From assembly GCA_940337035.1 (NCBI GenBank), contig CALNHX010005150.1, positions 1 to 64,000 on the forward strand: a stretch of 64,000 nucleotides of DNA. Direction: 5' to 3'. Below, piece by piece: positions 29,006-39,639 of this stretch. The notes below the pieces were generated by a model. It was given only the letters and a program-made list of their open reading frames with translations, was not told the DNA's origin and ran no database searches. Position 1 is the stretch's first letter, and every line of letters starts with the position of its first letter. Origin of the DNA: Agriotes lineatus. Taxonomy: Eukaryota > Arthropoda > Insecta > Coleoptera > Elateridae. The position numbers and the translations under genes are program-made.

Positions 29006-30095
29006 CGAAAAATATAATTAATTTAGCCAGAGAGAGTGCCGTCACTAATAGGTGCTCAACAGCTGGCTTGGAATGGGTTGCAATAGTTGTAGCAACCCCT
29101 GTAGTGGTATATTTACAACTCATTTAACTAGGTACATATAATTACCATATTAAATTTTGCTGCATAAAAAAAAATTAAATTGAATAGTTTGGTATTCATG
29201 TAAGTTAAAACGTCTGAAAAGCACCTTTTGCAGTAAATATAAAGCTCACAAAAGATTATTGTGCTACTAAAAGGTTTAAGGCCGAACATAATATAATTAC
29301 TTAAGCCAGAGTAAGCGTGCCATCACTAATAGGTGCTTAATAGCTGGCGCTTTGAATGGGATGCAGTAGTAGTAGCAGCTCCTGTAGTAGTATATTTACA
29401 ACTCATTTAACTACATATAATTACTACATTAAACTTTTCTACATCCGCAAAATTCAAATTGAATAGTTTGGTATTCATGTACGGTTAAACGTCTGAAAAG
29501 CACGTTTTGCAGTAAATATAAACCACACAAAATATTATTGTACTTCTAAAAGGTCTAGGGCCAATCATAATATAATTATTTCAGCCAGAGAGGGTGTCAC
29601 CACTAATAGGTGCTCAACAGCTGGCTTAGAATGGGTTGCAGTAGTAGTAGCAGCTCCTGTAGAAATATATTTTCAACTCATTTAACTAGATATAATTACT
29701 ATATTAAACTTTTCTACATCCACAAAATTCAAATTCAATAGTTTCGTATTCATGTACGTTAAAACATCTGAAAAGCACGTTTTGCAGTAAATATAAACTA
29801 CACAAAATATTATAGTACTTCTGAAACGTCTATGGCCGATCATAATATAATTAATTTAGCCAGAGAGGATGCCGTCACTAACAGGTGGTCAACAGCTGGC
29901 TTAGAATGGGTTGAAGTAGTAGTAGCAGCTCCTGTAGTGGTATAATTACAACTCATTTAGCTACATATAATTACCATATTAAATTTTTCTGCATCCAAAA
30001 ATTTCAAATTCAATAGTTTGGTATTCATGTACGTTAAAACGACTGAAAAGCAGTTTTTGCAATAAATATAAACCACACAAAATATTATGGTACTA
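29006..30095. repeat. Diverged satellite monomers
   Basis: About four copies of the ~270-bp monomer, recognisable from AGCCAGAGAG, GTAGTAGCAGCTCCTGTAG and ACTCATTTAACTA but with many more substitutions and small indels than the main array. Confidence 0.9.
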
Positions 30096-31652
30096 TGTTA
30101 CGGTATTAAAACAACTTTACGACACCCACCCAAGGTGAGCATCGCACCACGGAATCAGTCCTGGAAAACTGGCACACTTGCCCTGAGATTTGCTAAAAAC
30201 AGACTAAAGGCCACGGCTGGAACGCTCAGGGAGTCGGGCGTGAGTCACACGATACGTTCTGGGCAAGCGTGTTGAGGCATATATATAGGGTACGTCAAAA
30301 TTATGAGGGCGCCACCAAACCTGACTTTAAATGGGCTCGGGTAACCGGGCTTGGACGGTTAGACGAGGCAACAAGTACGCTAGTTACTACCTGATACGGG
30401 TACTCGAGAAGTATCGAACTCGGATGAAAAAATCGATAATTTGAGGTTTGAAACGTTAGTTTGGGTTTGTGCTGCCACTGCGGGGGCGGCTGTTCCACTT
30501 ACCTGCACACTCCACTACTCAGAGGTCGTCGTACATCTAATCGTGACACTAGCTGTTTATTCTGAAAAAGTAAAGCATGCAGGGGTTGTACACAGTAATA
30601 AATCCCGGGCTTGCACAATTGTTTATTGAATGACGTTATACAAGATCAAGCAACGAATGGGTCACCATACTAAACCTAGGGCTTAACGTAGACCCCAGCT
30701 GGAGGTAATCGCACTATAACTAAAGCGTACAAATGTTACACACAAAAACAATATCCAAATAGAATATTAAGAAAGCGTTCGAAACGCTTAAAATTAGCAA
30801 CGCAGCGAAAGTCAATGTTTGCACAGTTACAAACTAAGGATGTACTACTGAATGAATGCGACCAAAGTCGATCGCTTACACGGCACATTCGCGTAAAAGG
30901 GGTCACTAAGTTACATAATCTTTTTAAATGGTACCTGGTATTTATTCTGGACTTTTCCTTAGCAGTGCGGGTGGCAGTCAGCAGCGCCTGCATTTGCAAG
31001 CACATCTACTTGGGCAAAGACTCCGCCGAATAATGGCGTATCATTTCAATGTAGTCACTCACGTGGGATTGGTGTAACCGAAACGTATGGGCATTATTCA
31101 CGTCCTGCAGCGAGTCCCCAACAACTTGTAGGAATGAAAGAACCACTTCTTTTCACGACATGGCCGGACGTAGCCCTCAATAACAACGCCAAGGAAAACG
31201 CTCTTACAAAACGGCACGTGCGTCACACACAAGAGCTTCCTGCCGACCTCCTTGATCAATGGCCTGAGTTGAACTGCCGAGCAAGAAGCGTTACGACGCT
31301 CGAAGTGGCGTGAGCCAAAATGGCGTTACCACGTGACTCTCGACAGCCAATGGCGATGCGCCCAATAAAACAAATTCGTTCCGGTGACAAAGAGAGGCGA
31401 GGCCTCGCAGTCGCACCAACAGCGTAATTTCTAGAAGGTTCGAAAATCTTGCGAGCGTTAACACACGGCTGTCAAAGTACCAACAAAGGGGTGCCCCAGA
31501 TGACGAGAAATACTGCGCTTGAAGCCAAATATGTGCAAAATCATTATTATGGAATTAGGCAATGAAGCCAAATAAGTAACTAAAAGGGTTTAACATACGG
31601 GCACGCTGCCCTGAAGCCTAGGTGGCTAATTAAAATACAAAATGACCTGACA
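30096..31652. mobile_element. Solo LTR related to the LTR element at 35868-41265
   Basis: Starts TGTTACGGTATTAAAAC and ends TGACCTGACA, following the ends of the 1,626-bp LTRs further right. It shares the start (CGACACCCACCCAAGGTGAG, then GGAGTCGGGCGTGAGTCACA) and the end (CTAGGTGGCTA...AAAATACAAAATGACC). It sits inside a satellite monomer: GGTACTA before it and ACTACTAAAAAG after it give a 4-bp target duplication ACTA. No internal region or second LTR is present, so it is a recombined solo LTR, clearly older (more diverged) than the complete element. No gene is seen. Confidence 0.85.
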
Positions 31653-32639
31653 ACTACTAAAAAGTCTTAGGCCGAACATAATATAATTATTTAAGCCAGA
31701 ACAAGCGTGCCATCACTAATAGGTGCTTAATAGCTGGCTTTGAATGGGATGCAGTAGTAGTAGCAGCTATTGTAGTAGTATATTTACAACTCATTTAACT
31801 ACATGTAATTACTATATTATATTTTGCTGCATCCAAAAAATTCAAATTTAATAGTTTGGCATTAATGTATTTTAAACCGTCTGAAAAGCACGTTTTGCAA
31901 GAAATATAAACCACACAAAATATTATTGTACTACTGAAAGATCTAGGGCCGAACATAATATAATTATTTAAGCCAGAGCAAGCTTGCCATCATTAATAGG
32001 TGCTCTATAGCTGGCTTAGAATGGGCTGCAGTAGTAGTAGCAGCTCCTGTATTAGTATATTTACAACTTATTTAACTACATATAATTACTATATTAAATT
32101 TTTCTGCATCCAAATAATTCAAATTCAATACTTTGGTATTCATGTACGTTAAACAGTCTGAAAAGCACGTTTTGCAATAAATATAAACCACACAAAATAT
32201 AATTGTACTACTAAGTGATCTAGGGCCGAACATAATATAATTATTTAAGCCTGAGCAAGCGTGCCATCACCAATTGGTGGTCGATAGCTGGCTTAGAATG
32301 GGCTGCAGTAGTAGTAGCAGCTCCTGTATTAGTATATTTACAACTTATTTAACTACATATAATTAGCATATTAAATTTTGCTGCATCCAAAACATTCAAA
32401 TTCAATAGTTTGGTAATCATGTACGTTAGAACGTCTGGAAAGCACGTTTTGCATTAAATTTAAACCACACAAAATATTATGGTACTACTAAAAAGTCTAG
32501 GGCTGAACATACTATAATTATTTAAGCCAGAACAAGCGTGCCATCACTAATGGGTGCTCAATAGTTGGCTTAGAATGGGCTGCAATAGTAGTAGCAGCTA
32601 TTGTAGTATTATATTTACAACTACGACTGCAGCCCATTC
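31653..32639. repeat. Diverged satellite monomers, ending in a small inversion
   Basis: About three and a half diverged monomers. The last ends in TATTTACAACTACGACTGCAG and then CTGCAGCCCATTCTAA (about 32627-32642), the reverse complement of the monomer segment TTAGAATGGGCTGCAG, so a short inverted satellite fragment lies at the junction. Confidence 0.85.
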
Positions 32640-32829
32640 TAACGGATGTTCATAAACAGTCGTCATCCCAGTAGGTTTTGACTTCAGAAACGTATGTCTA
32701 TTAAAATTGAGGAAAAGTGCGCTATGACAGTACTCAATGACGTTTCATTGTGTTGCACGAATTAATCAAAGACATAACATATTGTTTTTCAAAGCAACTG
32801 GGATGACGACTGTTTATGAACACCCGTTA
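32640..32829. mobile_element. Palindromic MITE
   Basis: Terminal inverted repeats of about 33 bp: TAACGGATGTTCATAAACAG at the left and its complement (ending CTGTTTATGAACACCCGTTA) at the right, continuing inward with TCGTCATCCCAGT. The internal ~120 bp has no coding sequence. The superfamily cannot be assigned and no target duplication is evident. Confidence 0.75.
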
Positions 32830-32831
32830 TA

Positions 32832-33502
32832 ATTCATATTCTTATTTGGGTATTTCGCCACTCTGCAAATTAATATATTAAATAACGAAAATATTAATAA
32901 CGAACGTTTCGAGGGACAATCTGCCCTCGTTATCAACGAATAACAATTAAAACGAACAAGAAACTTATCTTTTTTACTGGAAGGAAAAACGACCAACTTC
33001 CAATGAATATTTTGACATTGACGTTTGTTGATATCTATACCTACTTGATCTCATCAAAAATATGATGAAAACGTATCAATTCAATAAGTCTAAGCTGGCA
33101 GAACATGCTTGGAATGAAAACCATAAAATACAATGGCACGACACAAAGATCTTGTCTAAAGAATCGATGTCAACTAGGCGAAAAATTAAGGAAACGGCAT
33201 ATATTTTACTTAACGAAGAAAAATGCGTGTCGTCTTTCTCAATATTTTTAGACAATAGTTGGCTATCGATTCTTAAAAATGAGATCAAGTAGGTATAGAT
33301 ATCAACAAACGTCAATGCCAAACAATTCATTGGAGGTTGGTCGTTTTTCCTTCCAGTAAAAAAAGATAAGTTTCTTGTTCGTTTTAATTGTTATTCGTTG
33401 ATAACGAGGGCAGATTGTCCCTCGAAACGTTCGTTATTAATATTTTCGTTAGTTAATATATTAATTTGCAGAGTGGCGAAATACCCAAATAAGAATATGA
33501 AT
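32832..33502 (+). mobile_element. Penelope-like fragment between inverted terminal repeats
   Basis: Inverted arms of about 223 bp (32832-33054 and 33279-33502), beginning ATTCATATTCTTATTTGGGT and running to CCTACTTGATCTCAT, enclose a short coding fragment resembling the C-terminus of Penelope-like elements. Those elements often carry long terminal repeats that can lie in inverted orientation, which fits. The reverse transcriptase is absent, so this is a truncated copy. The arms match closely; one visible difference is TATTTTGACATT versus TTGTTTGGCATT next to the inner end. Confidence 0.65.
33062..33292 (+). pseudogene. Penelope-like element, C-terminal fragment
   Basis: A 76-codon open frame with the pattern KSKLAEHAWNENHKIQWHDT, then KIKETAYILLNEEKC and a terminal SWLSIL. 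In Penelope-like retroelements the GIY-YIG endonuclease is followed by just such a segment (an AEH...H motif, then KExxxI.LN). The reverse transcriptase and most of the endonuclease are missing, because the coding sequence begins at the inner end of the left inverted repeat. Nothing suggests it is functional. The identification rests on remembered family motifs only. Confidence 0.6.
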
Positions 33503-34479
33503 AATAAATAACACAAAATATGATTGTAATTCTAAAAGGTCTAGGGCCGAACATATTATAATTATTTAAGCCAGAGCAGGCGTGCCATCACTAATAGGTG
33601 CTTAATAGCTGGCTTAGAATGGGCTGTAGTAGTAGTCCAGCAGCTCTTGTAGTAGCATACTTACAACTCATTTAACTACATATAATCACCCAATAAAATT
33701 TTTCTGCATTAACAAAAATCATATTCAATAGTTTGGTTTTGATGTACGTTAAAATGTTTGAAAAGCACGTTTTGCAGTAAATAGAAACCACACAAAATAT
33801 TATTGTACTACTAGAAGGTCTAGTGCCGAACATAATATAATTATTTTAGCCAGAGAGAGTGCCATCACTAATAGGTGTTCAGCAGCTGTGTTAGAACTTA
33901 GAATAGGTTGTAGAAGTAGTAGCAGCTTCTGTAGTAGTATATTTTCAACTCATTTAACTACATATAATTACTATATTAAATTTTTCTACATCCAAAAAAT
34001 TCAAATTTAGTAGTTTGGTATTGAAGTACGTTAAAACGTCTGAAAAGCACGTTTTGCAATAAATATAAACCACACAAAATATTATGGTACTACTAAAAAG
34101 TCTTGGGCCGAACATAATATAATTATTTAAGCCAGAACAAGTGTGCCATCACTAATAGGTGCTTAATAGCTGGCTTTGAATGGGATGTAGTAGTAGTAGC
34201 AGCTCCTGTAGTAGTATATTTACAACTCATTTAACTACATATAATTACCATATTAAATTTTGCTGCATCAAAAAAAAATTGAAATTTAATAGTTTGGTAT
34301 TCATGTACGGTAAAACGTCTGAAAATCACGTTTTGCAGCTCACAAAACATTATTGTACTACTAAAAGATTTAGAGCCGAACATAATATAATTGCTTAAGC
34401 CAGAGCAAGCGTGCCATCACTAATAGGTGCTCAATAGCTGAGTTAGAATGGGTTGCAGTAGTAGTAGCAGCTTCTGTAG
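33503..34479. repeat. Diverged satellite monomers
   Basis: About three and a half divergent ~270-bp monomers with the usual landmarks (ACCACACAAAATATTAT, GTAGTAGTAGCAGCT, CTCATTTAACTACATATAAT). Open frames here are repeat by-products. Confidence 0.9.
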
Positions 34480-34722
34480 CTTCTCCAAATTAACTGTGCT
34501 CTACTCAGAACCACAGACCTAAGAGATAGAGTAACAAGGTCAACACATCACCAAGACACACAACTCACACAATGGTTGCTGCGCAAGCACCAAAGGCGCG
34601 CTCCAACTCTGTATCCCGAATCCGGGGCAAGTTGAGCATTGTACCGCCAGATTCCAGCGCATAAAGCAAAAGCCTCTACACCGCAAGGTAAATGAGGTTA
34701 CAGATTATACATACATACATAC
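34480..34722 (+). mobile_element. SINE-like or truncated LINE 3'-end insert with (TACA)n tail
   Basis: A ~240-bp non-satellite sequence (from CTTCTCCAAATTAACTGTGC, through GGTTGCTGCGCAAGCACC) ends in TACATACATACATACATA before satellite resumes at AATTACCATATTA. A 3' tetranucleotide tail is typical of RTE-type LINEs and the SINEs they mobilise. No convincing tRNA A/B boxes are visible, so the class is uncertain. Confidence 0.5.
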
Positions 34723-35002
34723 ATAATTACCATATTAAATTTTTCTGCATCCAAAAATTTCAAATTCAATAGTTTGGTATTCATGTACGTTAAAACGTCT
34801 GAAAAGCACGTTTTGCAGTAAGTATAAACGATACAAAATATTGTTGTACTACTAAAAGGTCTAGAACCGATCATATTATAATTATTTTAGCTATAGCAAG
34901 CGTGCCATTACTAATTGGTGCTCAGCAGCTGGCTTAGACTGGGTTGCAGTAGTAGTAGCAGCTCCTGTAGTAATATATTTTCAACTCATTTAAATACATA
35001 CA
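34723..35002. repeat. Last satellite monomer
   Basis: One monomer ending at CAACTCATTTAAATACATA. Beyond this point no further satellite is found in the window. Confidence 0.85.
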
Positions 35003-35039
35003 AGTAGGTGAGATCAGTACGTTCTGGCTCAAAACAAAC

Positions 35040-35400
35040 AATATGGCGGCTATGTTTGTAAACAAACATGATCACGTTACCCGGAATGTGGGGTTCTGAT
35101 TGGTTAGAGCCGCAAAATGGACGGGCATGTTTGTAAACAAACAACACTGATAAGAGTGTTTGTTTACATTAATACATTATTTGTTACTTGCTGCGCCATC
35201 TGTAGGTTGCTATAGGTGACTATAGGTAGTATTTCTGTAAAGATTTTATTCTTGAAATAAAAAACCTTGTTTGTGCGCAATATTAGAGCGCATTTCTTAA
35301 ATTTGATATAAAAGGCCAACCAACTCTAAATTAGTTTAGTTTTGCTTAAATATTCAGTAACATTGTTTAATAAAACATTTCGTTAAAAAAATTATAAAAC
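35040..35400 (+). promoter_or_regulatory. Putative promoter region of the leftmost gene
   Basis: A TATA box GATATAAAAGGC at about 35307-35318 lies 85 bp before the ATG at 35401. A TCAGT initiator-like site follows at about 35354. Two copies of the palindrome TGTTTGTAAACAAACA (about 35053 and 35130) and a TGTTTACAT resemble forkhead-type sites; their use is speculative. Confidence 0.45.
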
Positions 35401-35867
35401 ATGAACGATAACAACCCTAGCTCTTTTAATTTGAACAGTGAGTTGGGTATTGATAATATTATCACATGTGGTTTGTGTCACTGGATAGAAGAATTGGATG
35501 CTGATCACGGTATGATATAAAAGCATATAATAATGTGTTTAATTTACTAATGAAAGTATAGATTACAGACGAACATCTCGGCGAGATCTTTGTTTCAACA
35601 TGGGCATTAATGCTAAAAGATTCTTTCACGAATACCAATATTTTAGAAGTGGGGTGCGACGTTGAAGAAAATATGGAGCCAGTTGTTCAAATAAGTTCCG
35701 TTAATCATGAATGTTTACGTTTCAATTACGATGAATAGTCAGCTTTAAGCTCCATTAAGGTGGAACACTTAATTAGAAAATTTCAAGATAAATTTATACA
35801 ACATAAAGACTATAAATTTAATGAATATGGTTTAGGCTTTAACATCTCTATTTAATTCTATAACTTT
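35401..35867 (+). pseudogene. Unrecognised gene, 5' part, split by the LTR element
   Basis: Starts at ATG 35401 (MNDNNPSSFNLNSELG). Exon 1 contains a CGLCHWIEE cysteine/histidine cluster. A 59-bp GT-AG intron (35510-35568) keeps the frame into DEHLGEIFVSTWALML. The frame then meets TAG at 35736-35738 and TAA near 35852, and is cut at 35868 by the LTR element. The same protein resumes after the element at 41270. I do not recognise the family: no signal peptide, no long hydrophobic segment, and only the CxxCH pair hints at metal binding. It lies nearest the proposed Polinton left end, divergent from nothing on its left, and is read toward the metalloproteinase gene, which runs in the opposite direction. 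It could be Polinton cargo or an older endogenous viral gene. Confidence 0.55.
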
Positions 35868-37493
35868 TGTTACGGTATTAAAAGGACTTTACGACACCCA
35901 CCCAAGGTGAGCATCGCACCACGGAATCAGTCCTGAAAACCTGACACACTTGCCCTGAAATCGGTTCGAAATAGGCTAATAGGCCACGGCTGGAACGCTC
36001 AGGGAGTCGGGCGTGAGTCACACGATACGTTCTGGGCAAGCGCGTTGTGGCATAATATATACAGGGTATGTCGAAGTTATGAGGGCGCCACCAAGCCTGT
36101 CTTAACCCGGCTAACCGGGCCAGGACGGTTAGAAGGGAGCGAAGCATGCAAAAATACTCCGCCAATAAGATTACTCAAGAGTTGCAAGGTCAAATGACAA
36201 TTTCGGGATTGCCTTAAGCAAGGATTGTGATTAGGTGTCAATCCGACCACGACTACGCAGCTGTCTCACTCACCTGCACGCTCACAGCTTCCTCGTTCCG
36301 TCGTACAATAATTCGTACAATAAAGGGGCGTCTATCTGTAACAGAACATGCACAAGCCGAAACAAACAATAGTTCCCTTAACTAACCAATCATATATTTA
36401 ACTTCGGGTTACAATGGGGTAGCAGAATGCGTCGCCCTGTATCTAACCTTAATCTATAATTAAGGGCACCAGCTGGCACGCGCGCTCTAAACTTAACGAC
36501 AGATGTTGAACATTAGTGAACAGCAATAATGAGTAGTAATGAGTACAAATATACACGTTGCCTTATGCAAGGGCAGCGACGATTTACACTAGCCTTCGCG
36601 GCGTGAACAGTCTGCAAGTCTGAATGAATACACTAGCGCAGTAATGAGTAGTAATGAGTAACACTCGCGTTCACAGCGGTAATCAGGTTAAAGGCACATA
36701 CCTTAATGCGTAGGCGGCGAGGGAGCCTGGTACAGTTGAGTTGCGACGAGCTGCAATCGTAGGTGGTAGGTACCTTCGGTGTTACAACGGCGAAAGGGGG
36801 TGAATGCACAACCGCCTCAATGGCGACGGGAGACGCGTCAGGACGCGTACAACGGGACGACGAAAAGAAAGGGGGCCTCATTCGTTCTGCTGAACCAAAT
36901 CCTCGTAGGTCGAGATGAAGGGGGCACGACCCCTCACTAACAGTAGCAGGAACTGGGCTCCGGACGACTGCCACTTAGGGCGGAACCGTATGTCACATAC
37001 GTGCTGGAGCAGCACTTCGACGGGGAAAAGGGCTGACGCCCCCGCCAAGGGCGAAAGCGCCGCACGAAAGCACACACTCTGCGACCTCTTGTTCGTTCGA
37101 CGGCTCTCGGCTGAATGCCCAAAGGGACGCGCTCGCAAAGGTCACCTTGGTCGCGTCCTCACGTGACTAAACCTTGGCAGCCAATCGCAAGGCGATAAAA
37201 TGAAACGAGCCAATGCGGGCAAAGATGGTATCACGCAACAACAGCGTGCTATTCGGAATTCGGAAAAACGCCATCAGAGGAGAGCTCCAACTGACGAAAA
37301 CTACTGCTTTTGGGGCTAAATATGTGCGAAATCGTGATTCTGGAATTAGGCGATGGAGCCAAATAAAGAACTAAAAGGGCTTAGCTTACGGGCACGCTGC
37401 TCTAAAGCCTAGGTGGCTATTTAAAATACCAAAATGACCTAACTAACGGCGTGAAATGCAATTAAGCATCTGAAACAGCAAAATGACTTAACA
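35868..37493 (-). repeat. 3' LTR (left copy)
   Basis: Plus strand starts TGTTACGGTATTAAAAGG and ends AAATGACTTAACA. By eye I counted about nine substitutions relative to the other LTR (for example GGGCCAGGAC/GGGCCTGGAC, GCAAAGATGG/GCCACGATGG), under 1 percent, implying a recent insertion. The open frames shared by both LTRs show no known domain. Confidence 0.93.
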
Positions 37494-39639
37494 CTCCCCT
37501 TACTTGAAAGAGAGTTCCCCGAAGTCTCTTATAAAACAACGAGGCATTTTGCGACGACGTAACGAGAACTCAAACGAAAACGCAACAACGAAAAACGAAC
37601 GAAACAAAACACAAAAAAAACATTCGATACGATAGAGTGCACCCCCAAAGGGATTACGCACACTGGCCACCAGATGGGGTGCAAAGGTGGGAAGAGAGAA
37701 GAGGAAGAAGAAAGACTGGATACGCCAGTAGAAAATACGTAAATTTTGTCGAAATCGGGTACAAACAAGTCTTACACCTGTGGACACTTCCGACCAACCG
37801 TTCCAAAAGAACACAGGGAGGGGGAGGGTATAGAAATGGAAGTCCAAAGTCCCACCCAAGGGTTACCTGAAGAGGGCACGCTGCGCGTCACGAGATCGGC
37901 GCATTGTGTGGATCCCACAACTGGTATGAGTACCCAAGAGAAGAAGATGAACCACCAAAAAAAGGAAAATAGTTGTGACAGAAACTGTCAAAAATAGTCA
38001 TAATCAGTAATAGGAAAAACTCAGTCCACCGAAATCGTCAATCGCTGCCGATGCCGGAGCCAAGTCGACTATTAAACCGCAAAGCGCGAGCTCGAAAGTG
38101 ACTCCAACACCGAACACCAAAAGAAAATCCGGAAGAACCAAGTCTCCAAGGGTGTAGGCGTTCGATGACGCATGCCCAATAAATCCTTTCCAGAACTTCA
38201 TGCGGCCCAAAGGGACTACCTTACTACGACAGGGTCCGCACGAAACAAAATGACCAGAAACACGCTCTCTTTATGTAATCCCACACAGGTGGTCGAAAAT
38301 GGCGACGGCCAACGGTACGGTAAAAGAGCGTTAGGCCACGAAAACAACAGGGCATCACTACATAGAAAAACTCAAAAATCTGTTGAACACTCAAACACTA
38401 TACACTTAAGAAACCTTATGCGAACAACCGGGCCCTGGTGTCACACAAAGCTCAAAAGCTTCAACGAAACTGTTCACAAAGAACACGATACTCGACAACA
38501 TGACGTCATCAGTCAAAAAGGGTACGGTAAATGACAACAAAACGTCAACAGGTACGAAACATTCCGACCAGCGGTAAAAGCTCGTTAAATGCTAACGGTA
38601 AGTGTGCAAAACACTGCGATAACTGTTAGGGGTGTCCATGAAGAAGTCGGTAAACACGGTTGGGCGATACATGATAATAATGAGTATGAGATAAAGGCCA
38701 ACGAAAATAACTACACCAAACCAACTAAGAAGATGGCCTGAGGGACGTAATAACCGCACGAGCGAATCTCCCCAAGCACACCAACAACACACCAAAACTT
38801 ATCAACAAACCAAGACACGGTAATGAAGGTGAAAATGAATTCCAACCTGTTTAGTAAAAATCAACGCGGCACAACACCAAACGATAAAAAAAAAATTGTC
38901 GAAATCGGTAATCATCAACGTCAAAATCGATAAACCTCGCTAACGTGAACGTCAAAATCGATAAACGTCAGTTCGGTACAACAAAAGTGTCAACTTAGCC
39001 CAAGGCTAAACAATGTAAACGACAGAAAATCGAAACTCCCAACTAAGCCTTCGAAAAGACTTAAAAAAAACAAGGTCGGTACCTTCACTCAACAACATCT
39101 GGTACTAAATCCGACTAATACGGGATAAAATGTGCACTAAATGCAACGAGAGATCTCGGTAGTATGAACTGGCTAAGAAAAACAAGAAACGACGGTAAAA
39201 ATGACGAAAAAGATACTCAAAATATGAAAAGACACGGAAAAACACAAAAAGAAAACTCAAAAAGGCGATAAACAACAAGAAAACACAAAACTACAAATAG
39301 AAAATAAGAAAAGACAAGAGAAAACATATAGAAAACAAGAAAAGAAACGTAAAGACAAATGACAACTAAGAAAAACATATACACGGTCAAGAAAACTAAT
39401 GAAAATAAACTAAGAACAGGAAAAGACAAGAAAAGACATATAGAAAACAGAAGAAAACAGGAAAAGACAAATAGAAAACAAGAAAAGAAGCTCGGTAAAA
39501 TATTCTACTAAGAAATAAAACGGGTTTACCAGTCCATACCACTTCGAAATGACGAAAAAAAAACATTTGCGACAACAATATAAATGATAACAGACAATAA
39601 TGAACATCAACGTCCCACGTTGTCGCGCCAAAATTAGCC
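37494..39639. other. Interior of the LTR element, non-coding
   Basis: No gag-pol homology is visible in any frame. About 39190-39490 is a purine-rich degenerate repeat (variants of GAAAACAAGAAAAGACA on the plus strand). Open frames up to 120 codons show no recognisable domain and are treated as fortuitous. Confidence 0.75.
39612..39633 (-). promoter_or_regulatory. Putative primer-binding site of the LTR element
   Basis: Minus-strand TTTGGCGCGACAACGTGGGA a few bases inside the right LTR resembles the TGGCGCC-type tRNA primer sites of Gypsy elements. It fixes the transcription direction as minus. Confidence 0.5.

Noticed and set aside
36633..37166. Overlapping open frames of 60-113 codons in the LTR, repeated at 40405-40938
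   Set aside because: They lie on both strands of a GC-richer part of each LTR and are present twice only because the LTR is duplicated. No domain is recognisable.
37500..38534. Open frames of about 80-120 codons in the LTR-element interior as a gag or env remnant
   Set aside because: No zinc knuckle, protease, or reverse-transcriptase motif; composition follows the low-complexity DNA.
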